A program made the position numbers and the translations under genes. The notes under the pieces are model-generated. The model was not told where the DNA came from and did no database searches. It saw nothing but the letters and a program-made list of their open reading frames with translations. Positions 26,472-34,922 of a DNA stretch of 56,237 nt are shown in pieces. Position 1 is the stretch's first letter. Every line of letters begins with the position of its first letter. Location of the stretch: NCBI GenBank assembly GCA_902780525.1, contig CACZFL010000017.1:1-56237 (forward strand), written 5' to 3'. This stretch comes from an uncultured bacterium. GTDB lineage: Bacteria; Cyanobacteriota; Vampirovibrionia; Gastranaerophilales; Gastranaerophilaceae.

Positions 26472-27428
26472 ATGGAAAAATTAGTTTATCAAATGTTTAT
26501 TCTTGGTACGGGAGAACATCTGAACAATGCTCTTAACAAAGGTTTGGGCGGTGTAATATTTTTTACCCGTGACATTCAGTCTGAAAAACAATTTAAGAAT
26601 TTAATAAAACAAATTGTTAACAAATCGCTTATTTTCCCCTTTTTATCAATCGATCAGGAAGGCGGAAGGGTTGAGAGAACGGAAAACATCCACGAAAGAT
26701 ACCTTTCTCCAAGATTTGCTTTTAAAAATGGTGAAAGCTTTTTAAAAGAGCAGACAGAAAATATTGCACATGAACTTAGTGAATACGGAATAAACTTAAA
26801 CTTTGCACCGTGTGCAGATGTAAATACAAATCCGAATAACCCGATTATCGGAGAGCGTGCTTTTTCAGACAAAACAGAAGATGTAATAAAAGGCGTAAAA
26901 ATTGTATCAGATGTTTACCGCAGAAACGGGATTATTCCGTGTATTAAACATTATCCCGGGCACGGGGATGCCAACAGTGACAGCCACTTAACATTACCTC
27001 AGATAGATTTACCGATGGAAGTAATGGAAAAGGTTCATATTACCCCGTTCAGGGAAGCTGCAAAAAATAATATTGAAATGATAATGGCAGCACACCTGCA
27101 CTGTACCTGTTTTGATAAAGATACATTACCCTCATCATTAAGCAATAATGCGATAGGATATTTAAGGGATAATATCGGATATAACGGGGTTGTAATTTCT
27201 GATGATATGGTAATGAAAGGTGTTCAGGGTTACGGAAGTGTTGATGCCATAATAATGGGAATTGAAGCAGGGCTGGACATGTTTATTTTCAGAGACAGCG
27301 ACAAACAAACTATTGAAACTATTGAAAAAGTAATAAAAATAATCGAAAAGAGTGAACGTTTGACACAAAGAGTCAAAGAATCAAACGAAAGAATAAAAAA
27401 GTTAAAAGAAAGATTTCAGATTTTATAA
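26472..27428 (+). CDS. nagZ: Beta-N-acetylhexosaminidase (GH3)
   Basis: 318 residues, the length of NagZ. It removes N-acetylglucosamine from muropeptides in peptidoglycan recycling. Motifs: SIDQEGGRVERT near residue 65, CIKHYPGHGDANSDSH with the catalytic His loop, and GVVISDDMVMKG with the nucleophile Asp. No signal peptide, so cytoplasmic. TATGAT lies 6 nt before the ATG at 26472, with TTGGAT 18 nt further up, supporting a leaderless start there; an in-frame ATG at 26457 overlaps this -10 element. Confidence 0.92.
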   Translation: MEKLVYQMFILGTGEHLNNALNKGLGGVIFFTRDIQSEKQFKNLIKQIVNKSLIFPFLSIDQEGGRVERTENIHERYLSPRFAFKNGESFLKEQTENIAHELSEYGINLNFAPCADVNTNPNNPIIGERAFSDKTEDVIKGVKIVSDVYRRNGIIPCIKHYPGHGDANSDSHLTLPQIDLPMEVMEKVHITPFREAAKNNIEMIMAAHLHCTCFDKDTLPSSLSNNAIGYLRDNIGYNGVVISDDMVMKGVQGYGSVDAIIMGIEAGLDMFIFRDSDKQTIETIEKVIKIIEKSERLTQRVKESNERIKKLKERFQIL

Positions 27429-27438
27429 CTAAAATAAA

Positions 27439-27473
27439 AATAGGCGGCAAGACCAAAGATCTTGCCGCCTATT
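27439..27473. terminator. Bidirectional terminator
   Basis: AATAGGCGGCAAGA and its complement, 14-bp stem, between nagZ and the convergent zinc-ribbon gene. Confidence 0.92.
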
Positions 27474-27490
27474 AAAACAATATTCTATAT

Positions 27491-27778
27491 TTAGCCTTCT
27501 GCAGTTGCAGCTTTTTCAGCATCAAAACATTCTTTACAAAGAACATCTCTGCCTTGTGTCGGGTTGAAAGGAACCTGAGTTTGTTTACCGCATTTAGCAC
27601 ATACAGCATCAAACATTTTCTTCTTACCCCTTCTTTGTTGTTTTTTTGCCTTTCTGCAGTCAGGGCATCTTTTTGGCTTATTTGTTAAACCTTTTTCTGC
27701 ATAAAATTCCTGCTCGCCAGCTGTGAAAACAAACTCTGCTCCGCAATCTTCACAAATAAGCTTCTCATCTTCGTACAT
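27491..27778 (-). CDS. Double zinc-ribbon protein
   Basis: 95 residues with four CxxC knuckles: ICEDCGAEF, CPDCRK, VCAKCGKQ and LCKECFDA. The first pair, with EFVFTAGEQEFYAEKG between, matches the probable zinc-ribbon (zf-trcl) domain; the second pair matches the CxxC-x17-CxxC type. A basic linker (KKQQRRGKKK) joins them, suggesting RNA or ribosome contact. The ATG at 27778 follows AGGAG by 8 nt; the frame extends 13 codons further without a ribosome site. Function not established. Confidence 0.82.
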   Translation of the reverse strand: MYEDEKLICEDCGAEFVFTAGEQEFYAEKGLTNKPKRCPDCRKAKKQQRRGKKKMFDAVCAKCGKQTQVPFNPTQGRDVLCKECFDAEKAATAEG

Positions 27779-27898
27779 GACCGTGTCTCCTAAATAATTA
27801 AATAACCTTTGGTTCACATGTGAACCATGCCCTTTATTCTATACTTTTTTTAAACAAAGGTCAAGGGGTTGAGTGTAAATGTAACAGGCTCTTTTTGA

Positions 27899-28333
27899 CT
27901 ATTTACCGGTTGAACCGAAACCACCGGCACCTCTTACAGTATCGGTGAGTTCTGTAACCACTTCAATTTTTGCCTGTTCGTATTTTGCAATAACCATTTG
28001 TGCTATACGTTCATCTGGCTGAATTGTATATGCTTCATTTGAGATATTAACTATAGGAACACAAACTTCGCCTCTGTAATCTTCATCAATAGTACCAACG
28101 CAATTAATCAGACTGATTCCGTGCTTAATTGAAAGTCCTGAACGAGGTCTTATTTGAGCTTCATAACCGTGTTCAAGCTCAATTTTAAGCCCTGTCGGGA
28201 TAAGTTTTCTTTCTAACGGCTGTAAAGTTATTGGCTCAGATATTGCAGCACATAAATCCATGCCTGCTGCACCTTCTGTTTTGTATTCTGGTACAAATTT
28301 GTTATGTTCAAGTCTTTGTATTTTCAAAATCAT
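27899..28333 (-). CDS. dut: dUTP diphosphatase
   Basis: 144 residues, trimeric dUTPase. All five motifs are present: GAAGMDLCA (1), RPRSGLS (2), GTIDEDYRGE (3, catalytic Asp), RIAQMVI (4) and RGAGGFGSTG (5, the P-loop-like tail). Hydrolyses dUTP to dUMP, keeping uracil out of DNA and feeding dTMP synthesis. GGAG lies 5 nt before the ATG. It lies 18 bases downstream of the small gene at 28352 and is probably co-transcribed with it. Confidence 0.96.
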   Translation of the reverse strand: MILKIQRLEHNKFVPEYKTEGAAGMDLCAAISEPITLQPLERKLIPTGLKIELEHGYEAQIRPRSGLSIKHGISLINCVGTIDEDYRGEVCVPIVNISNEAYTIQPDERIAQMVIAKYEQAKIEVVTELTDTVRGAGGFGSTGK

Positions 28334-28351
28334 AAGTTCTCCTTGGATAAA

Positions 28352-28567
28352 CTATGCAGTAATAACAGTTTTTCCTTCTATAACCTGTTTCGGGAAAATA
28401 GTAAGAGTTTCAATTCCTTTTGTTTTTTCCGTTTTAACAGAATCGCTTTCCGGCTTTGAAACAGGCTCATTTTCCTCATTCATGGCTCTGAAGTTCATGT
28501 AGTTGTTTGCATACTTAATAAACAAATTTCTTCTCGAATGAGTTGATGCTATTGATGATACCTGCAT
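28352..28567 (-). CDS. Small orphan protein upstream of dut
   Basis: Not recognised. 71 residues, polar, no membrane segment. Contains NNYMNFRAMNEE, a loose version of the NFxA head seen at 4455 and 17120. Very good ribosome site (GGGGG, 7 nt spacing). The gap to dut is 18 bases. Confidence 0.55.
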   Translation of the reverse strand: MQVSSIASTHSRRNLFIKYANNYMNFRAMNEENEPVSKPESDSVKTEKTKGIETLTIFPKQVIEGKTVITA

Positions 28568-28698
28568 AAATAATCCCCCTAAAATGATAGTTTTAACAAT
28601 TATTATTGTGATTCAGAGATATATTAAAGTCAATAAAATAATAAAAGTTTGTAACAAAAAGATGTTTGTGATAGGATAATTTTGTTGAGAATTAATAT

Positions 28699-28807
28699 GT
28701 CGATGTGGCACTCTGCCGAACAAAAGCTGACAAAACGTCAGGTTTTGTTAGAGGGGAGGTATACGCATCACGAAGTGATAATTTAATATAGTTTATGTCG
28801 ATGTGGC
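28699..28807 (+). repeat. Two copies of the tRNA-Leu 5' end with hairpin island
   Basis: ATGTCGATGTGGC occurs with GTCGATGTGGC at 28699-28709 and 28797-28807, identical to the first 11 bases of the intact tRNA at 28926. Each copy is preceded by TTAATAT-like sequence as at the real gene. Between and after them are GC-rich hairpins: AACAAAAGCTGAC / GTCAGGTTTTGTT at 28719-28749, GAACGAT-TGAGT-ATCGTTC, and GGAGC-GAG-AGCTCC. The stretch 28568-28925 holds no gene. Confidence 0.75.
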
Positions 28808-28925
28808 AAGGACTCCGCAAGAACGATTGAGTATCGTTCGAAGTGGAGGGGAGCGAGAGCTCCGTTCCGCCTGTTGAGTCTAACGCTAATCGTAACGCTA
28901 ATCGATGAATGACATTTTAATATAT

Positions 28926-29010
28926 GTCGATGTGGCGGAATCGGTATACGCGCACGTTTGAGGGGCGTGTGGAGAAATCCTTGGGGGTTCAAGTCCCCCC
29001 ATCGACACCA
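28926..29010 (+). tRNA. tRNA-Leu (anticodon GAG)
   Basis: 85 nt with encoded CCA. Acceptor GTCGATG pairs with CATCGAC. The anticodon stem CACGT/GCGTG encloses TTGAGGG with anticodon GAG. The T-arm GGGGGTTCAAGTCCCCC is regular. Unlike the UAA tRNA at 15635, CCA is genomic. Confidence 0.95.
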
Positions 29011-29181
29011 TAAAGCAGATTGAGGCTTGTCCTTTAATCTGCTTTATAGTTTGTATGGGTATGGACGAGAACACCTTTTGGGGTTCAGCGCGAGTGAGCT
29101 GAGGGCGAAGGTCTTTTCTTTGGAAGAAACAGAGTTTCTGAAAAGAAAAACCGTAGACCCGTTAAACGCGAACGAGCAAGA

Positions 29182-29200
29182 CAAGTCCCCCCCATCGACA
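29182..29200 (+). repeat. Copy of the tRNA-Leu 3' end
   Basis: CAAGTCCCCCCCATCGACA followed by ACATAAA, nearly identical to the T-arm/acceptor end of the tRNA at 28992-29014 (CAAGTCCCCCCATCGACA then CCATAAA). It lies 170-190 bases beyond the intact gene, after a GC-rich stretch with a hairpin AGAAAC-AGA-GTTTCT. Confidence 0.75.
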
Positions 29201-29204
29201 ACAT

Positions 29205-29238
29205 AAAAGGAGTAATGACTAAAGTTATTACTCCTTTT
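29205..29238. terminator. Bidirectional terminator
   Basis: 16-bp stem beginning AAAAGGAGTAAT with a tiny loop. It ends the tRNA-Leu(GAG) transcript and the convergent rubrerythrin gene. Confidence 0.88.
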
Positions 29239-29275
29239 ATTTATTGAAAATTTTCAAAAAATAGTTATATTATAT

Positions 29276-29371
29276 TTATCCCTGTTGCTTAAATACACCT
29301 TTAGCACAACCACAAATCGGACATCTGTAGTCATCGGGTTCGTTATCTATTTCACCTTCATATTCAAACCC
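29276..29371 (-). other. Rubredoxin-domain extension beyond in-frame UGA
   Basis: Reading on from the UGA at 29372-29374 in the same frame gives GFEYEGEIDNEPDDYRCPIC, then GCAKGVFKQQG and a TAA. With the preceding YACSV this makes a complete rubredoxin knuckle pair, CSV-UGA-GF and CPICG, in which UGA replaces the second cysteine. The extension shows no frameshift or decay. Directly after the UGA, GGGTTTG can pair with CGAACCC 22 nt later, with AAGGTGA in the loop. Confidence 0.75.
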
Positions 29372-29833
29372 TCAAACAGAACATGCATAGACTTTTTCAC
29401 TACCGTTTACCCCGGCATTTACCCCGGCATATTTATTATAAATATCTTCTGTTTTAATCCCATGATGTTTTTCTTGAAGTGCAAAATATTCAACGCTGTC
29501 CGCTGCTTCGCTTAATCCTTTAACACGAAGCGCATCAGCAAGTTTATTTAGACTGCTTTCCCCTTTATATTCTGCTTTTGATAAACCTTTAACCAGTTTC
29601 CAAAAATCTTTTTCGTTACTCGGATATTTGCCGTTCAATGTAGCATAAAACCCTGCATGATTTACTTCTTGATTACCTATTCCTATAAATTCTTTTGCAA
29701 CTTCTTCCAAACCGAAATCTTGCGCAATTCGAGCCATAGCATAATACATCATACCGCCCATAGCCTCACCTGTTGCTAATTGTGCTATTTGCTTTTCAAA
29801 TTCAGTTCCTTTTGTTTGTCCGTATATGCTCAT
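29372..29833 (-). CDS. Rubrerythrin, interrupted before its rubredoxin domain
   Basis: 153 residues up to the UGA. The four-helix diiron domain is present: EFEKQIAQLATGEAMGGMMY, IGNQEVNHAGFYATL, and YFALQEKHHGIKTEDIY with the second E-x-x-H. Rubrerythrin reduces peroxide in anaerobes. The protein stops at KVYACSV, where a rubredoxin domain should follow; it does follow in frame after a single UGA (29372-29374). TGA is used as a normal stop elsewhere (genes at 35231 and 43983). So the gene is a selenoprotein candidate, a readthrough case, a recent nonsense mutation or a sequence error. AGGAGG ribosome site. Confidence 0.85.
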   Translation of the reverse strand: MSIYGQTKGTEFEKQIAQLATGEAMGGMMYYAMARIAQDFGLEEVAKEFIGIGNQEVNHAGFYATLNGKYPSNEKDFWKLVKGLSKAEYKGESSLNKLADALRVKGLSEAADSVEYFALQEKHHGIKTEDIYNKYAGVNAGVNGSEKVYACSV

Positions 29834-29964
29834 ATAAATCCTCCTATTTATTTTGCCAGATAATTTACACAGTTATAAGCAAGGTATTTGTGTTACGTTT
29901 TCTTTGTCTTTGGATTCCAAAATAGTAACCTCGCCATAATAGATATATACTAAAAAAATTACCC

Positions 29965-31182
29965 CTAATCGTCAAAATTACTCAGAGCTTTTACGAGTTC
30001 ATCAAGAGCAAAATTTGTTGACTGTTTATTAAGCAAAATAGCCTGAACCGTCGAGTTTACTGCAGTATTAATTTCTTTTTGCCCTCTTCTCTGCTTCATT
30101 TGAGGATAAATATGGTTTAGCTGTTTTGCACTTATTGAACGTGCTTTTGACATTTTATCAGATTCGTCGTTATAGAATTTGTCTTTAAGCGTTTCTGAGT
30201 TTGTTGCAATAATATTCGTCATTTTTGCAAGCTCAAGTTGGTTTTGGGCATTTGTCAAATAGAGACAAAACTCAAGTGCTTCTTTCTTCATCTTTGCTCG
30301 TTTTGGTATAACAAAATTCATAACAGATAAATCATACTGCCCGACAGGTCCTCTGAACTGCTCCATAACATCAGTTTGTTCATAAACAGACGGTGCATTT
30401 TCCTTAATCATGTTCAGGAAGTTTGAGCCTCCCTGATAAAAAATAATTTTGCCTGCCATATATTGTTCAAGAGCTTCCCTGTGCGTCATTGTAATTGTTT
30501 CTGGCGGAATTAAATCTTTTTCGTACAGGATTTTGAACATATTGAATACATCAGCAGATTCCTGAGAGTTAAGCTGTTTGAGTTCTGTAATTCCGTATTT
30601 GTTAAGAATTTTCATCATCGTATCATTCTCTGTAATTGTCGGAAGATACGCATAAGCTCCTGAGTTTGCTTTAATCTTTTCGGCAACTAAAGCCAATTCT
30701 TTATATGTTTTGGGTAATCTTATTATGCCTGATTTTGAGAATAAATCTTTGTTATAAATAGTGACTGCACTTGTTGCATACCAGGGAATTGAATACAGTT
30801 TGTCGTTATACATAAGAGCCTTGACAATTTCGGGACTAAAATCAGTAACAGCTTCTGGCGGAATTTCCTCAAGCGTGCCTTTTTGTGCAAGCAGTGCTGA
30901 AAAATCTGGATTAAGGTTAATCAAATCCGGCGGATTATCTGTCATTACTGCGGCAAGTGTCCGTTTTTCACCTTCGGAGAAAGGAACATCAACCCATTTT
31001 ATCTGAATATTAGGATGCTCATTTTCATATGTACGGATAATCTTGTACATATAATCAGAAAAATCACCCATTTGCAGAGTCCATACAGTGACTTCTTTTG
31101 TGCGGGCATTTTCTCTGACTGAGCAGGCAGTCAAACCCACTATAAGGAAAGTTATTATAAATAAATATAAAAATTTTTTCAT
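29965..31182 (-). CDS. ABC-transporter solute-binding lipoprotein
   Basis: 405 residues. Lipoprotein signal with lipobox LTAC near residue 20. The mature part is a family 1 extracellular solute-binding protein: VTVWTLQMGDFSDYM, YENEHPNIQIKWVDVPF, NPPDLINLNPD and YSIPWYATSAVTIYNKDLF are typical of sugar-binding components. Probably a sugar or oligosaccharide receptor on the outer face of the inner membrane. No permease or ATPase genes lie next to it. GGGGATAAA ribosome site. Confidence 0.9.
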   Translation of the reverse strand: MKKFLYLFIITFLIVGLTACSVRENARTKEVTVWTLQMGDFSDYMYKIIRTYENEHPNIQIKWVDVPFSEGEKRTLAAVMTDNPPDLINLNPDFSALLAQKGTLEEIPPEAVTDFSPEIVKALMYNDKLYSIPWYATSAVTIYNKDLFSKSGIIRLPKTYKELALVAEKIKANSGAYAYLPTITENDTMMKILNKYGITELKQLNSQESADVFNMFKILYEKDLIPPETITMTHREALEQYMAGKIIFYQGGSNFLNMIKENAPSVYEQTDVMEQFRGPVGQYDLSVMNFVIPKRAKMKKEALEFCLYLTNAQNQLELAKMTNIIATNSETLKDKFYNDESDKMSKARSISAKQLNHIYPQMKQRRGQKEINTAVNSTVQAILLNKQSTNFALDELVKALSNFDD

Positions 31183-31217
31183 TTTATCCCCTCTCCCCAG
31201 ATTTTAAATTAACCGCA

Positions 31218-31646
31218 TTATATAGGTTGTGTCAAATTTAAGTCGATATATTTAAAAGTATTTGTTATAATTCCCGGAGGGAAATTATAAACATTGTTGC
31301 AAGGTGTGATTTTTAAAATAGCATTTGTTTTGTCAATTTTTGAAATTGTTGCGAGATATTTATTCCTGTTTGCGGAAAAAATAATATATCCGTGCGAACT
31401 CTGAATTTCTTCCACATTAAACCTGTTTGCTGATATTGATGCAAGCGTCAGGTAGAAAAGTTTTTCCTGATTAACCCCAAAAATTTTTGTACAGTTTTCA
31501 AACATTATATTCTGAGAAACCGTAAGCGGATTCAAAGCAGGTTTTTGAACAGCTGGCTGCTGAGCCGTATCTGCGGCAATAACAACTTCCTCAGCAGAAG
31601 CATAAGGCATTATTAACAAAGCTAAAAGTATAAACATTTTTTTCAT
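31218..31646 (-). CDS. Small exported protein
   Basis: 142 residues. Signal peptide (KKMFILLALLIMPYASA) followed by a Pro/Gln-rich linker and a compact domain at 50-135 (NIMFENCTKIFGVNQEKLFY, GYIIFSANRNKYLATI, LKITPCNNVYNFPPGI) with two cysteines that may form a disulfide. No family recognised. It lies 35 bases upstream of the solute-binding lipoprotein on the same strand, so the two may be co-transcribed. Confidence 0.7.
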   Translation of the reverse strand: MKKMFILLALLIMPYASAEEVVIAADTAQQPAVQKPALNPLTVSQNIMFENCTKIFGVNQEKLFYLTLASISANRFNVEEIQSSHGYIIFSANRNKYLATISKIDKTNAILKITPCNNVYNFPPGIITNTFKYIDLNLTQPI

Positions 31647-31788
31647 AATTATTTCCTCACTTTATAAAATAACATATTTATAAGATTAGCAACTCATATA
31701 TTAGAACGAATTTAAAAGGGGTAAATATTTACGGGGGTCAAATAATATGATATTATAGTCATATTATATAAGTACAATGGGAGAAGAT

Positions 31789-34700
31789 ATGTTACAAGAA
31801 GCAACAAGAGCTATAAATTCTGCGTTTAACAACAGTTTTATAAAAAAATTAAGCCAGTATCTGCACGATTGTGTGAGAGAAGAGGTTAAGAGTTCGACCT
31901 TCAGAAACCTGAAAGCAGACAAGGATAACAAGTGGATTTTTCTTAACGAAAATGACACATTGTTTACAGAGGGGCTTGAATACTTAAAACTTGAAGGTTC
32001 AGATCCGAAGATTACAGAGCTTATGATTCAGGCTGACACAAGCCAAAAAGACAAATACCTAATTTACGGGTATTTATTCTTGACAGGCAAAAGCAAATCA
32101 GGAAGAAAAAATGAGTTTCTGACACCGCTTTTATACACTCCGTGCCATCTGGAAAGAAATGGCGTAAACATAAACTGTATGCTCACAGATGAGTTTATCT
32201 CACTGAATACGGGCGCACTTACGGCTTTAATGAAAAAATCTGATGATGAGGACGAAACGGAATCTTTGCTTGAAGGCTTGCTTGATGTTGTTCCTTCTGT
32301 TCCTATAACACAGGAAAAACTGGATATATTTTTAACAACCCTAAAATCAATTGTTCCGGATATTGATATTTCGCTTGATGCAGGCGGAAGAGTTGATGAA
32401 GATAATATCACAAAAGATTTTTACAATGAAAAAATAGACTCTGAAAATATTGATGAAATCATAGAAGCGGAAGAGAATGCCGCAAAAAAGGCTATCAAAC
32501 TGGAAAAAATAAATATAACAAACCAGTGTGCAATAATCCTCACTAAGCGCCCCTCCGCAACGGCAGGCGTACTCCACGAGCTTACGCAGATTGCGGAAAA
32601 ACCGAGCGGTGTATATAGAGAAACAGTGTTAAATCTAATTAATGAAGAATACACTCAGTCAAAACCGACAGATTCACAGCAAAAGACACTTGAAAACTTT
32701 TTCCCTGTAACTCCGTTGTCACTTTCGGATGCACAGCTGAACGTTGTAAAAAATGTTGAAAACTCAAGACTTGTTTCTGTTTTCGGACCGCCCGGCACCG
32801 GGAAATCGCAAACAATCGTAAACCTTGCAGCACACCTTATTGCTAATGGCAAAACCGTTCTCATTGCTTCACGTATGGATAAGGCAGTTGACGTAGTCGC
32901 TGAAAGACTTAATGAACTTGGCGCACCATTTTTGGCACTGAGAGCAGGCAGATTAAATTACCAAAGAGAACTTTCAATGCAGCTGCAAGACCTTCTTGCA
33001 GAAAAAATCGACCTGAATGAAGGCAGTGAAAACACAATGCTTTGCGATGTATCAGATATGGAAGAACTGCTTAAATCCATATCAGAAATGGAAAAGAAAT
33101 CAGAAAAAATCATTAAACTTGAAGAAGAATGGAATGGGGTTAATGAAAGAATAAAACCTGAAGAGCCTCAGCATAAAAACCATTTATATATTACTAGAGT
33201 GTTGAAGGGTGATGAGATTCAGACAATAGAATCAACTATTCATACACTTTCTGCTAATCAGGAGAAATCAGGCTTCTGGGCAGGAATAAAAAATCATTCA
33301 TCTGTAAACAACCTTAAAAAGATTTTAAACATAAAGAATTTTGATGTTAATAATGAAAACCTTTCAATACTTCAGACAGAGTTAGAATATGCAAAACTCA
33401 TTTATGAAGCAAGAAAAATTGAAACAGAGATTCAAAAGACAGGCAATATACACGTTCTTTCCGAACAAATCAGAACTCTAAAAAGAAAACAGAAAAAACT
33501 TGCGATTGATATACTTAAAAACAAACGAAGAGAAGCATTAAAAGGCTTGATGCATGATCCGGTAAAGCGTCAGAGATTATTTGTTCATTCAAAATCACTC
33601 ACGGAAAGAAAGAAAAATCTTCAGAACAGACTTCTTGAGCAGGAAGACTTCAGACCATTATTGGAAGCATTCCCCTGCTGGTGCGTTACCACATACGCAG
33701 CATCAGGTTCACTTCCGCTAAAGCCGGGGTTGTTTGATGTTGCAATTATAGATGAAGCATCTCAGTGCGATATTGCAAGCTGTTTCCCGATTCTTTTCCG
33801 AGCAAAGAAAGCTGTTGTGGTCGGTGATGATAAACAATTACCGCACTTATCATTCCTTGAAAAAGCAAAAGAACAGTCATTTATGTCACAGTACGGAATC
33901 GGTGACAGATATCAGCTTATGTGGAGATTCAGAACAAACTCAATGTTTGATTTGGCAAACTTCTATTCAATGCATCCCGTACTTCTTGATGAGCACTTTA
34001 GAAGTTTACCGCCGATTATTAGCTACTCAAATAAAGAATTTTACGGCAACAGAATAAAAGTTATGCGCAGAAACGACAATTCAAAGAAAGTTCTTGAAAC
34101 TATTGTTGTTCCTGACGGAAAAGTAGATTTTGACGCAACAAGAAACCTGCCTGAAATAGAAGCTCTGGTAAAAAGACTTCACGAAATTGTAGTTGAGGAT
34201 GAACGTAAAAACCCAGAACATCCCGTTTCAATAGGTATAATATCACCGTTCAGAGCACAGGTTGAACAGCTTAAGATATCTGTTTCACGCGTTTTATCAG
34301 AACATATGATGGAAAAACACCAGATAGAAATCGGTACGGCTCATACTTTCCAGGGTGATGAAAGAGATATTATTTTAATCTCTTGGGCATATGCTAATAA
34401 CAGCTTCCCGCAGAGTCTTATTTTCCTTCAAAAACCGAATCTGTTTAACGTAGCTATTACAAGGGCAAGAAATCAGATGATTAACTTTATATCAAAAGAT
34501 CCAAGAGAACTCCCTGAAGGAATTTTACGTAGTTATCTCGGATTCTGCTCTGAATATGAAAACAGATATGAGCTTTCAAAATCAGATGAGTTTGATGAAA
34601 ATATTTATAAAAACTCTTTTGAAAAAGAAGTTGCAGACGCTTTCAGACAAATCGGTCACAAAGTTGTATGCGGAACAGAAATAGCAGGCTTGAGCGTTGA

Positions 34701-34890
34701 CCTGCTTGTTGATGACAAGTACGTTATTGAATGTGACGGAGTTGAAGACAAAACCGTTAGCAGAGTATCAAATATGAAAAAACAAACAATCATTGAACGC
34801 TCAGGCTTAAAGGTTTCACGAATATCGTCAAGAGAATGGCAATACTCACCAAAAGCCTGTATAGACAGGATTATTAACAGTAATTTATAA
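31789..34890 (+). CDS. UPF1-like SF1 helicase fused to a nuclease domain
   Basis: 1033 residues. The N-terminal 300 residues are not recognised. The helicase core has VFGPPGTGKSQTIVN (Walker A, near 340), AIIDEASQCD (Walker B, DEAxQ type, near 655), VVGDDKQLPHL, EHFRSLPPI, IGTAHTFQGDERDII and NVAITRARNQM, a superfamily 1B set. A helical insertion separates the first two motifs. The last 100 residues look like a Vsr/DUF559-type PD-(D/E)xK nuclease: FEKEVADAFRQIGHKV, LSVDLLVDDKYVIECDG. Such fusions occur in defence loci and repair. The ATG at 31789 follows GGGAGAAG. Two DNA methyltransferases lie downstream (35231, 38353). Confidence 0.88.
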   Translation: MLQEATRAINSAFNNSFIKKLSQYLHDCVREEVKSSTFRNLKADKDNKWIFLNENDTLFTEGLEYLKLEGSDPKITELMIQADTSQKDKYLIYGYLFLTGKSKSGRKNEFLTPLLYTPCHLERNGVNINCMLTDEFISLNTGALTALMKKSDDEDETESLLEGLLDVVPSVPITQEKLDIFLTTLKSIVPDIDISLDAGGRVDEDNITKDFYNEKIDSENIDEIIEAEENAAKKAIKLEKINITNQCAIILTKRPSATAGVLHELTQIAEKPSGVYRETVLNLINEEYTQSKPTDSQQKTLENFFPVTPLSLSDAQLNVVKNVENSRLVSVFGPPGTGKSQTIVNLAAHLIANGKTVLIASRMDKAVDVVAERLNELGAPFLALRAGRLNYQRELSMQLQDLLAEKIDLNEGSENTMLCDVSDMEELLKSISEMEKKSEKIIKLEEEWNGVNERIKPEEPQHKNHLYITRVLKGDEIQTIESTIHTLSANQEKSGFWAGIKNHSSVNNLKKILNIKNFDVNNENLSILQTELEYAKLIYEARKIETEIQKTGNIHVLSEQIRTLKRKQKKLAIDILKNKRREALKGLMHDPVKRQRLFVHSKSLTERKKNLQNRLLEQEDFRPLLEAFPCWCVTTYAASGSLPLKPGLFDVAIIDEASQCDIASCFPILFRAKKAVVVGDDKQLPHLSFLEKAKEQSFMSQYGIGDRYQLMWRFRTNSMFDLANFYSMHPVLLDEHFRSLPPIISYSNKEFYGNRIKVMRRNDNSKKVLETIVVPDGKVDFDATRNLPEIEALVKRLHEIVVEDERKNPEHPVSIGIISPFRAQVEQLKISVSRVLSEHMMEKHQIEIGTAHTFQGDERDIILISWAYANNSFPQSLIFLQKPNLFNVAITRARNQMINFISKDPRELPEGILRSYLGFCSEYENRYELSKSDEFDENIYKNSFEKEVADAFRQIGHKVVCGTEIAGLSVDLLVDDKYVIECDGVEDKTVSRVSNMKKQTIIERSGLKVSRISSREWQYSPKACIDRIINSNL

Positions 34891-34894
34891 AACA

Positions 34895-34922
34895 AAAACC
34901 TCTCTTAAAAGAGAGGTTTTTT
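34895..34922 (+). terminator. Helicase-gene terminator
   Basis: AAAACCTCTCTT-AA-AAGAGAGGTTTT followed by T's, directly after the stop. Confidence 0.92.

Noticed and set aside
29276..29833. Reassignment of UGA to an amino acid across the whole genome
   Set aside because: Genes ending at 36106 and 45083 use TGA as an ordinary stop right at their expected family ends.
29834..29964. PerR box upstream of rubrerythrin
   Set aside because: TTATAACTGTGTAAATTAT is not a good inverted repeat and departs from the PerR consensus.
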